Source: an uncultured Christensenella sp. (GTDB lineage: Bacteria; Bacillota; Clostridia; Christensenellales; Borkfalkiaceae). Taken from it: DNA of 29,582 nt. Each line of letters starts with the position of its first letter. Position 1 is the stretch's first letter. The stretch covers positions 1-29,582 of the forward strand of contig CAJTOY010000016.1 of NCBI GenBank assembly GCA_910578195.1, read 5' to 3'. Under the pieces are notes generated by a model that was not told where the DNA came from, did no database searches, and saw only the letters and a list, made by a program, of their open reading frames with translations. Below, piece by piece: positions 23,029-29,582 of the stretch. The position numbers were made by a program, and so were the translations under genes.

Positions 23029-23955
23029 TCAAACTTTTATTTCCTTAAATTTTGCCTTGCAACGCGCTATAATGCTATTTGCCTCAGCTTCGCCGAGCGC
23101 CCTCGCCCAGCCGACGGGCGAGCCGCCGAGCCCGAAGTGGGCAAACCTCGCGGTTTTGTCGCGGGCGGTGTCGTTCCATTTATCGAACAGCTCTGGATTA
23201 ATGTGCTTATCCGCGCGGCAATTTATAAACGTGCATTTGCCGAAATCCCGCCAAGGGCGGGCGAGGTAGACCTCGTTTTCGCCCGCGCCGTCCGCAATAA
23301 GCGCGCAGTCGATAAAGTTAAACCCGAACGCCTCCGCGAGCGGGTGCGCGGGCGCGGCGATAAAGCCCGTGCCGCGGCTGTCTTTCAGCGAAACTATTTC
23401 ACAATTGTAAAAATACGCCTCCGAACAGCCGAAAATAAAATCGACGGTGCCGCTAATCTTACAGTTTTTAAAAAGGTGCAAGCTTGTTCCCTCGCGGTAA
23501 AGCTGGTTTGCGGGAATAAAATTTCTGTATCTTATGACCAAATCGTCGGGGAAGGGCGAGAGGAAAAGCGTGTCCTGCGTGGAAACGAGGTTCACGTTCT
23601 CGGCGCTGAAAAGCCGACCGTGCACCGACAGCGCGACGCACTGTCCGACGTTTGCGGGGTCGGTGTTGGAATTTTCCACCGTAAGGTTTTCAAGCCTTAC
23701 GCCGTTGCCCGAAATGCAAAGCGTGTACGTTCTGAAAGTGTTGTACTCTTTGCCGTCGGCGTGGATTTTCTTCGCGTAGTCGTCAAAGGTTATGACCGTA
23801 TTTTCGCGGCTTTCGCCGATAATTGTCACGTTGTCCGCGCGTATCTCTGTTTTTTGTTTATACACGCCGTTTTTCAGATAGACCGTGGCGGGTCCTTTAA
23901 GCGAGTTTATCGCTTGCTCCACGTCGTCCGACGGCGTAAGCGTTAAGATATTCAT
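23029..23955 (-). CDS. Pectinesterase (pectin methylesterase, carbohydrate esterase family 8), probably cytoplasmic
   Basis: A 308-residue right-handed beta-helix enzyme that removes methyl groups from pectin fragments, freeing galacturonate residues. Family motifs are present: QDTL with Gln127 and proton donor Asp128, VDFIFG with nucleophile Asp172, and ARPW with Arg233 and Trp235. The start MNILTLTPSDD at 23955 is supported by AAGGGG a few bases upstream and by a promoter at 23985-24013. From it the protein has no signal peptide, so it would act on imported oligosaccharides. A longer frame would add 27 mostly hydrophobic residues, but those bases are the promoter. It is divergent from a sugar transporter operon, which fits uptake followed by demethylation. 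Confidence 0.9.
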   Translation of the reverse strand: MNILTLTPSDDVEQAINSLKGPATVYLKNGVYKQKTEIRADNVTIIGESRENTVITFDDYAKKIHADGKEYNTFRTYTLCISGNGVRLENLTVENSNTDPANVGQCVALSVHGRLFSAENVNLVSTQDTLFLSPFPDDLVIRYRNFIPANQLYREGTSLHLFKNCKISGTVDFIFGCSEAYFYNCEIVSLKDSRGTGFIAAPAHPLAEAFGFNFIDCALIADGAGENEVYLARPWRDFGKCTFINCRADKHINPELFDKWNDTARDKTARFAHFGLGGSPVGWARALGEAEANSIIARCKAKFKEIKV

Positions 23956-23984
23956 AGTTGCGCCCCTTGTATTTCTTATAATAT

Positions 23985-24013
23985 AGTATAGCACAAAAAA
24001 AAATATGAAACAA
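23985..24013 (-). promoter_or_regulatory. Promoter of the pectinesterase gene
   Basis: Read on the - strand: TTGTTT (24013-24008), a 17-base spacer and TATACT (23990-23985). RNA would start near 23978, giving a leader of about 23 nt before the ATG at 23955. Confidence 0.7.
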
Positions 24014-24024
24014 TAAAAAAAGTA

Positions 24025-24053
24025 TTGATTTTTCAAATAGTGTGTGTTATAAT
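24025..24053 (+). promoter_or_regulatory. Promoter of the membrane protein / sugar transporter genes
   Basis: TTGATT at 24025-24030, a 17-base spacer and a perfect TATAAT at 24048-24053. It lies back to back with the pectinesterase promoter (11 bp between -35 boxes), so one regulator could control both directions. RNA would start near 24060. Confidence 0.8.
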
Positions 24054-24115
24054 GGCTAAGCTAAGTGTAAATATGTAACATTTTGCATATATAAAAAGTG
24101 TCCGAAAGAAAACTT

Positions 24116-24805
24116 ATGCGTAAAAACGGTTCAAGATTAATTTCATTCAGACAGTATCGGCTGACAGACATGTTTATGTTTGCTTTGATACTTTGCGTAT
24201 CCGAGCTTATCATATTCTTCGCTTCGAAATACTGGTTTAAAAGCAGCGCCGATTATTACGTCAGTTTTCTTCTCCCGATAGTCCTGATAGTTATGATGCG
24301 CTGGGGCTGGGTGAGCGTGGTTTATGCGGCGCTGGGCGGCGTGCTGGCGTGCGCGCTGGGCGGCGGAAGCTGGCAAAGCTATTTAAGCTACGGAACAGGC
24401 TACTGCCTTGTCGCGCTGCTGCTGTTAATGACGAAGTTCCTCGGCAGAGACAGAATCCGCGGCAAATGGTATTTCTCTTTGCTGTTCGTCGTGCTCGGCT
24501 GGGCGGCGATGAACTTCGGCGCGAGCGCGGTGGGCGCGATATGCGGCGAAAGCTTCGCGGGACTGCTTGCGGGCAACTTCGGCTTCGGAACGAACGGCTT
24601 TTTGTCCCTCGCGGCGGGGGGTGTGACGATATTGATTGTAAGAAAGCTCGACGGAATGTTCGAGTACCAGAAAAGCTATTTGCGAAGGCTCGACGACGAG
24701 CGCAAGGAAAAAATGCGCCGCGACGAATACGGCGACGAGCCGGTCGAAATCGACGAAGAATCGCTTTCGATATTGAAGCGCTGGGACGACGGGCTCGGCA
24801 ACTGA
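24116..24805 (+). CDS. Multi-pass membrane protein, possibly transport-related
   Basis: A 229-residue protein with about five to six hydrophobic segments (from about 14-35 to about 160-178) and a charged cytoplasmic tail rich in Arg, Asp and Glu (about 185-229). The loops and length recall S-component-like or accessory membrane proteins, but no family motif is recognised. It is the first gene of the transcript with the sugar ABC permeases, so a role in uptake or its control is likely. The ATG at 24116 is preferred over GTG at 24098, since AAAGAAA lies before it and nothing resembles a ribosome binding site before the GTG. Confidence 0.6.
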   Translation: MRKNGSRLISFRQYRLTDMFMFALILCVSELIIFFASKYWFKSSADYYVSFLLPIVLIVMMRWGWVSVVYAALGGVLACALGGGSWQSYLSYGTGYCLVALLLLMTKFLGRDRIRGKWYFSLLFVVLGWAAMNFGASAVGAICGESFAGLLAGNFGFGTNGFLSLAAGGVTILIVRKLDGMFEYQKSYLRRLDDERKEKMRRDEYGDEPVEIDEESLSILKRWDDGLGN

Positions 24806-24814
24806 AATCGATAC

Positions 24815-24913
24815 AAAGGGGACGTCCCCTTTCCGACTTGTACCAAGTCGGAAAATCATTAACGGTAATACGCGGACAACCGCATTACAAATAATTACTT
24901 AAAACTTTTAAGT
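24815..24913 (+). promoter_or_regulatory. Four consecutive hairpins before the first sugar permease
   Basis: Perfect palindrome AAAGGGGACGTCCCCTTT (24815-24832). CCGACTTG (24833-24840) with CAAGTCGG (24844-24851), loop TAC. GTAAT plus GCGG (24865-24869, 24872-24875) with CCGC plus ATTAC (24880-24888), carrying a two-base bulge. ACTTAAAA (24897-24904) with TTTTAAGT (24906-24913). They fill most of the 127-base gap up to GGAGG at 24919-24923. No T-run follows the first two, so simple termination is doubtful. Confidence 0.6.
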
Positions 24914-24932
24914 GATATGGAGGAAAGTTTCA

Positions 24933-26012
24933 ATGTTCAAACTCAAATGTGATGACTTCCTTATCTACGACGAGGCGACGGGTACATATTCGATGTCTCC
25001 CGAGCAGCAGGTAAGGGACGAAACAGAGAGGAACAAATGGAAGACCACCGGGTGGACGATACTTAAAGATTGGCGTCTTTACATTATGCTCGTACCTATG
25101 ATACTCGTATATTTCTTGTGGAAGTATATGCCCATGTACGAGCTTATGGCATGTTTTAAAGACCCCACCACGGGCGACGGCTTGCACGTCAGCACCAGCT
25201 ACTGGACGGGTTTGAGATTTTTCCAGCAGCTGTTTACCGACCAGATTTTAAGCCCGCAGTTCTGGCGCGCGTTCAGAAACACTTTCATAACCGCGTTTTA
25301 CGGACTGCTTTTCGGCTTCCCCATGCCGATAATCCTCGCGCTGTTCTTCAACGAAGTACGCTCGAACGTGGCGAGAAGCATAATGCAGGTCTGCGTATAC
25401 TTGCCGAAATTCCTTTCGACGGTTATCGTAACCTCGCTCGTGCTAATTCTCTTCCGCGGCGACGCGGCGGGCACGCAGTCGGTCGGCGTTGTTTCCAAGG
25501 TATTCTCGTGGTTCGGCGCGGACGCGGCTTCTATCAACGCGGGGCTTGTGTACACGACGAAATATTACAGGGCAATATATATAATTTCGGACGTGTGGGA
25601 GCATGCGGGTTATGACAGCATAGTATTCTTCGCGGCGGTTATCGCGGTTTCGCCCACTTCGTACGAGGCGGCGCAGATAGACGGCGCGGGCAAAATGGCG
25701 CAGATGCGCTACGTCGTTATCCCCAGCATTCTCTCTACCGTTGTAATAATGCTTATCATGAAGATAGGCGGACTGCTTTCGGTAGGCTATGAAAAGATAT
25801 TCCTGTTACTGGGCAGCGGCGTAGGCGAAACGGCGGACAGCAACTACGAGGTTGCGCACGTTGTTTCCACCTTCGCTAACGAGCTGTCGGCAACGCTTTC
25901 ATACAAGGCGATGGGTACCGCGGCGGAAATGCTGAACAACCTTATAGGTATGATACTCGTCATCGGCTCGAACGCGATTGCGAGAAAAGCTTCCGACGTG
26001 TCGCTGTATTAA
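24933..26012 (+). CDS. Sugar ABC transporter permease (LplB type)
   Basis: A 359-residue carbohydrate ABC permease with about six membrane helices after a cytoplasmic N-terminal stretch of roughly 45 residues. The EAA loop is seen at about 246-268 (YEAAQIDGAGKMAQMRYVVI). LplB-type permeases pair with a YtcP-type partner, encoded next, and import oligosaccharides. In pectin-using gut Firmicutes they are often linked to uronate or rhamnogalacturonan oligomers. The ATG at 24933 is chosen because GGAGG lies at 24919-24923; an in-frame ATG 21 bases upstream lies within the last hairpin. Substrate inferred from context only. Confidence 0.88.
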   Translation: MFKLKCDDFLIYDEATGTYSMSPEQQVRDETERNKWKTTGWTILKDWRLYIMLVPMILVYFLWKYMPMYELMACFKDPTTGDGLHVSTSYWTGLRFFQQLFTDQILSPQFWRAFRNTFITAFYGLLFGFPMPIILALFFNEVRSNVARSIMQVCVYLPKFLSTVIVTSLVLILFRGDAAGTQSVGVVSKVFSWFGADAASINAGLVYTTKYYRAIYIISDVWEHAGYDSIVFFAAVIAVSPTSYEAAQIDGAGKMAQMRYVVIPSILSTVVIMLIMKIGGLLSVGYEKIFLLLGSGVGETADSNYEVAHVVSTFANELSATLSYKAMGTAAEMLNNLIGMILVIGSNAIARKASDVSLY

Positions 26013-26025
26013 GGAGGGTAAGCAA

Positions 26026-26946
26026 ATGAAAAGAAAAACAGAAGTTTCCGAGCTTATATTCAGAATAATCGCTTACTTTGTCCTTATCGTTTTCGCGCTT
26101 TTGTGTATATATCCTCTTATATATGCGGTTGCGGCGGCGTTCAGCTCCTCGTCGGCGGTTAACGAAGGCAAGGTTATCCTTTGGCCCGTCGGGCCCCAGG
26201 GCGACGCGTTTTTACACGTTTTAAAAAACAACGTATTCTGGATTAACTATTCCAACACCTTGTTCGTAACCTTTTTCGGTACGGTCTGGGCGCTTGTGTA
26301 CTCCATACTCGGCGCGTACGCGCTTTCCAAAAAAAGGCTTTTGGGCAGACACGGCTTCAACTTCTTCCTCGTGTTCACGATGTGGTTTTCGGCGGGCATA
26401 ATCCCCCAGTATCAGAACTATATGAACACGGCGCAGATTTTCGGCACGCTCGGTATAACAGACCTTAAATGGACGATAGTGCTTGCAATGGGTATGAACG
26501 CGACGAACATAATTTTACTCCGTAACTCGTTCGAGGGCGTGCCCTCGGAGATAGAGGAGGCGGCGAGAATTGACGGCGCGACCGAGTTCCAGATACTCAC
26601 GAAAGTATATATACCCATGAGTAAGGCAACAATTGCAACAGTGGCGCTTTTCTTCGGAATTTCCCGCTGGAACGGCTATTTCTGGGCGTACAAGGTAATT
26701 CCTATCGGACAGAAGTATTCGTGGCCCGTTCAGGTATATATCCGTGATTTCCTCAAAACCTACACGCAGATAGCGGGTAGCGGCGACTCGGAACAGATAG
26801 ACGCCTGGAACGTGAGCTATGCGTATTCGGCGACCTCGGTCGTTTACTCGATGGTTGTGTGCGCGGTTATTCCCATACTCGCCATTTACCCCTTCATACA
26901 GAAGTACTTCGCGAAGGGCGTAAACATGGGCGGCGTCAAAGAATAA
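26026..26946 (+). CDS. Sugar ABC transporter permease (YtcP type)
   Basis: A 306-residue second permease of the importer, with about six membrane helices and an EAA loop at about 196-216 (IEEAARIDGATEFQILTKVY). It begins 14 bases after its partner's stop codon behind AAGGAGGG. The in-frame frame upstream of the ATG (16 codons) overlaps the partner gene and does not look like the family. It forms the membrane channel with the LplB-type protein and needs an outside ATPase, probably the UgpC-type protein at 12831. Confidence 0.9.
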   Translation: MKRKTEVSELIFRIIAYFVLIVFALLCIYPLIYAVAAAFSSSSAVNEGKVILWPVGPQGDAFLHVLKNNVFWINYSNTLFVTFFGTVWALVYSILGAYALSKKRLLGRHGFNFFLVFTMWFSAGIIPQYQNYMNTAQIFGTLGITDLKWTIVLAMGMNATNIILLRNSFEGVPSEIEEAARIDGATEFQILTKVYIPMSKATIATVALFFGISRWNGYFWAYKVIPIGQKYSWPVQVYIRDFLKTYTQIAGSGDSEQIDAWNVSYAYSATSVVYSMVVCAVIPILAIYPFIQKYFAKGVNMGGVKE

Positions 26947-26986
26947 TAAAGCTTAAAATCAAAAATTAATATATAAGGAGAAAATA

Positions 26987-29539
26987 ATGAACAAATTCAA
27001 AAAACTTACCATTGCGGCTGTTTCGACGGTTATGGCGGGTACCATGGCTTTATCGCTTGCGGCTTGCGGACCCAAAGAGCCCGATAAAAAACCCGAAAAC
27101 AACACGGGCGCGGACAAATGGGATATCCTCAACCCCGACGGAAGTCTTAACTACGACGCGTACAAGAGAGACTCCGAAGTAACCTTAAACCTCGCTATCG
27201 GACATGAAAAGCCCGTAACGTCCACAAGCTTTGCCGACATCGGCGACCAGATTGTCTTGCCCGACGGCGTTACCTATTCGCAGGGCAATATGAAGCCCGC
27301 CTGGGTTGCTATGGGCAAAGACCTCAATATCAGCTGGAACGACAAGTGGACGGGCACCAAGACCAGCGACAACCTCGAAGAATTGCTTACAAAAAATGAC
27401 GGATCAAGTAACAAAACGCTTTATTCTGTCGTAGATATGTTCACCACCGACCTTTCGAAGGCGGTAGCAAAGGCAAACTCGGGCACCGATATTCTCAACC
27501 TTGCCGACTACCTCGACTACATGCCCAATTTCAGAAAATTCCTCAACGAAAACCCCGTCGTATATCTTTCCCTTCTGCAAGAGGGAATGGATACCGAAAC
27601 GGGCGAGGACCAGACAATCTACGTTGCGCCCTACTTCGACGGTAACGACGATATCGAAAGATACAATCTCATGCGCCACGACTGGGCGGAAAAGCTGCTC
27701 AACGGCTCGGCGACGACGGGAAGCACGGCAACGCTCGGCGTCGAAACCAAGGTTGAACCCTTTATGACTGCCGATTACACCGTCGACAGCCTCAGCAAGG
27801 ACGGCAAATCCACCATAAAAATCAAAAAGAACTATACGGCGGCGCTCGCTGCGGCTAAAAACGATACGACCCCGCTCGGCACGGCTTACAAGGCAATCGC
27901 GGGCGCGGCATACAGCGGCACGAGCGGCAACATCGTCTCGTTAATGAACGCTGCAATTGCGGCAAACGCTAACGCTACGGGCGCTCAGCTTGTCGACCTC
28001 TTCCGCGCGTATATCGACGTGTGCTATCAGAACGAGGACGGCACCGCTCACTTCACCGCGAGCGACAGGGCAAACCTCTTCGTAGGATACGACGCTTGCT
28101 GGGACGTAGACGACCTTGTCGCAATGCTCCGCTGCGTAAATACAAACGCAAGCGCGCTTGTAGGCGCGGGCAAGACCATCGGCGGCATTATGCCCCGTTC
28201 GGGTCTGAACGACAGAACTCCCGATATGGTTCGTATCGCGGGTCAGCTTTACGGCGTACGCGGCACGGATTCCCGTAACGAGTACACCTATATCGCGAAC
28301 GACGGCACGATGAAGGACGCGCGCGCATCGAAGGAAATTTACGAGGCTTGCGCAAAATTAAATCTTCTCAAACAAGAGGGTCTTATTGCCAACTATTCGA
28401 GTCTGGATAAATTCACCGGCTCGGGCGGACTTGTCAATACGGAAAACGAGCACGCGGAATACTTTATGATGTACGACTATTCGCAGACTCAGACGCTGAA
28501 CGGCTTCTATGTAGAGGATTCTGCGGTTTCGGGCGGTAACGTACCCGACGGTTATAAGTTCGGCGCGGTTATCAATCCTATATCCAAGTGGGACGTCGAC
28601 GGCGACGGCGACCACACCGACGTTATGCGCTTTACCGAAAGCTGGCGTTCGACAAAGGTTTCGGGACTTGCGCTCAACGGCGCGCTTGCATCCGAAGATA
28701 ACGCAGAGAAAAGGAAGGCGGCTTTACAGTTCGTAGACTATCTGTATTCCGAGGACGGACAGATTGTTTCCACTTACGGCCCCATGGCAGACGCACAGGG
28801 CAACGGCGGCTTCTGGTACAACGAAAAGGCTACCGCGGAAGAAATTGCGGCTGACAAATATTTCTCCTTCAAGGGCGAAAAATACTCGGGTTCCGACTAC
28901 AAGGGCAGAACGACCCCCACTATAACAAGCAAGCTTTACGATTCGTTCAAGGGTAAGGAAGTTAACGGCTGGAAGGTAACAAGCAACACTAAGGTAACCA
29001 AGGCAAAGCTCAATTTCACCAACTATGCGCGTTATCTCATCGGTTCGACCCTTCCCGTAGGAGTCAAGGACCAATCCTTCGAAAACCAGCTTACCTCTTT
29101 AATGGGTCAGAACGGCGCAAACAAAGTAGGTACGGCGCTTGCCGCGGGCGTAGTTAAGGGCTTGTCGCTCAATATCGACCCGAACAACTACTGGTATACC
29201 TGCGTTCCCACAAGCCTTCCCACCGACACCACAAGTCAGGCAACGCTTGACAGCATCGAGCATAAAAACTTTATGTATCTCACGGGTACGAACAAGGGTT
29301 CCGGTAAAAAAGACTTTTTCAGTATATTCAACTGGATAATCCTCTACGGAACGGATAGTAAATATGATCAGCAAGAAATCGTTGTAAATTATACATCGAT
29401 AGACGATTTGCTCGCCAAGAATATTGGCAGTAAGCTCACCGTTCAAGGCATCGCCGCGACGAGACAGAACCTCTACAACAACGCTTGGACCACCGCAAAG
29501 AGCTACTGGACTTACCTCAGCTCGGCTGACAACAAATAA
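26987..29539 (+). CDS. Very large extracellular sugar-binding lipoprotein
   Basis: An 850-residue solute-binding protein of the LplB/YtcP transporter. The lipoprotein signal ends in LAAC (about 24-27), followed by a Pro/Lys/Asn-rich linker. Conserved binding-protein features include ILNLADYLDYMPNFRKFL near 170-187, GGIMPRSGLNDRTPDMVRIAGQLYGVRGTDS, and an ALQFVDYLYSEDGQ segment near 583-597. Usual members have about 450-580 residues, so this one has large insertions, including an Ala-rich stretch near 280-325 (AALAAAKNDTTPLGTAYKAI). That suits a long or branched ligand such as a pectic oligosaccharide. AAGGAG at 26975-26980 precedes the ATG. The family is sure; the ligand is not. Confidence 0.85.
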   Translation: MNKFKKLTIAAVSTVMAGTMALSLAACGPKEPDKKPENNTGADKWDILNPDGSLNYDAYKRDSEVTLNLAIGHEKPVTSTSFADIGDQIVLPDGVTYSQGNMKPAWVAMGKDLNISWNDKWTGTKTSDNLEELLTKNDGSSNKTLYSVVDMFTTDLSKAVAKANSGTDILNLADYLDYMPNFRKFLNENPVVYLSLLQEGMDTETGEDQTIYVAPYFDGNDDIERYNLMRHDWAEKLLNGSATTGSTATLGVETKVEPFMTADYTVDSLSKDGKSTIKIKKNYTAALAAAKNDTTPLGTAYKAIAGAAYSGTSGNIVSLMNAAIAANANATGAQLVDLFRAYIDVCYQNEDGTAHFTASDRANLFVGYDACWDVDDLVAMLRCVNTNASALVGAGKTIGGIMPRSGLNDRTPDMVRIAGQLYGVRGTDSRNEYTYIANDGTMKDARASKEIYEACAKLNLLKQEGLIANYSSLDKFTGSGGLVNTENEHAEYFMMYDYSQTQTLNGFYVEDSAVSGGNVPDGYKFGAVINPISKWDVDGDGDHTDVMRFTESWRSTKVSGLALNGALASEDNAEKRKAALQFVDYLYSEDGQIVSTYGPMADAQGNGGFWYNEKATAEEIAADKYFSFKGEKYSGSDYKGRTTPTITSKLYDSFKGKEVNGWKVTSNTKVTKAKLNFTNYARYLIGSTLPVGVKDQSFENQLTSLMGQNGANKVGTALAAGVVKGLSLNIDPNNYWYTCVPTSLPTDTTSQATLDSIEHKNFMYLTGTNKGSGKKDFFSIFNWIILYGTDSKYDQQEIVVNYTSIDDLLAKNIGSKLTVQGIAATRQNLYNNAWTTAKSYWTYLSSADNK

Positions 29540-29564
29540 TTTTAATACTCAAAATTATTAAGGA

Positions 29565-29581
29565 GCGCCCGCGCAGGGCGC
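29565..29581 (+). terminator. Probable terminator hairpin after the binding protein, cut by the window end
   Basis: GCGCCC (29565-29570) pairs with GGGCGC (29576-29581), loop GCGCA. The window ends here, so any T-run or longer stem cannot be seen. Confidence 0.45.
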
Positions 29582-29582
29582 G

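Noticed and set aside
23137..23946. + strand open frame of 269 codons opposite the pectinesterase
   Set aside because: The pectinesterase on the other strand has all family motifs, a promoter and a ribosome binding site; this frame has none.
23956..24036. Hydrophobic N-terminus as a signal peptide for the pectinesterase
   Set aside because: These AT-rich bases hold TTGTTT-N17-TATACT and the leader; the start at 23955 has AAGGGG before it. Kept as a point to check.
24098..24115. GTG start for the membrane protein
   Set aside because: No ribosome binding site before it; the ATG at 24116 has a purine run just upstream.

Overview
The window looks like part of the chromosome of a gut-type anaerobic Bacillota (Clostridia). 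This is inferred from moderately high-GC coding sequence, AT-rich promoters with strong sigma-A-like boxes, AGGAGG-type ribosome binding sites, lipoprotein signals ending in AAC or GC, BspA-like leucine-rich-repeat lipoproteins, and LplB/YtcP-type sugar ABC permeases that use a shared MsmX/UgpC-type ATPase. The genus cannot be told from the sequence; a Christensenellales-like lineage is only a guess.

Layout. (1) 173-7710, + strand: an XRE-cupin regulator, then a tight polyamine ABC transporter operon (potA, potB, potC, potD, with overlapping or near-touching genes). It runs straight into a GH43 glycosidase and a NodB-type polysaccharide deacetylase. (2) 7757-18573, + strand: a uronate/pectin catabolism cluster, kduD, eda (fused to a VOC domain), kdgK, a sugar-phosphate isomerase-like TIM barrel, kduI, ugpC/msmX ATPase, uxaB, uxaA, uxaC. 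Together these carry both unsaturated uronates (KduI, KduD) and galacturonate (UxaC, UxaB, UxaA) to 2-keto-3-deoxygluconate, then through KdgK and Eda to pyruvate and glyceraldehyde 3-phosphate. (3) 18677-22957: two BspA-like LRR lipoproteins with a small divergent XRE repressor between them. The intergenic space holds three GAACA-N3-TGTTC operators with centres exactly 29 bp apart. (4) 23029-29539: a pectinesterase with no signal peptide on the - strand, divergent from a membrane protein, two sugar ABC permeases and an unusually large (850 aa) lipoprotein substrate-binding protein. This transporter has no ATPase of its own, and the ATPase at 12831 is the obvious candidate.

The most unusual signal is in the gaps between genes of the uronate cluster. 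Five intergenic spaces hold related, imperfectly palindromic elements: three full (about 120 nt), one reduced to its terminal stem (35 nt), and one 5' part-copy. They begin in or just after the stop codon and end before the next ribosome binding site. Their paired arms differ between copies in a way that mostly keeps pairing, which suggests a folded RNA or an ERIC-like palindromic repeat. Two other leaders, before kduI and before the sugar permease, carry separate series of hairpins.

There is no gene-free stretch over 300 bases. No rRNA, tRNA, CRISPR array, insertion sequence or integrase was seen. All functional assignments come from reading motifs in the translated sequence; no database search was run.
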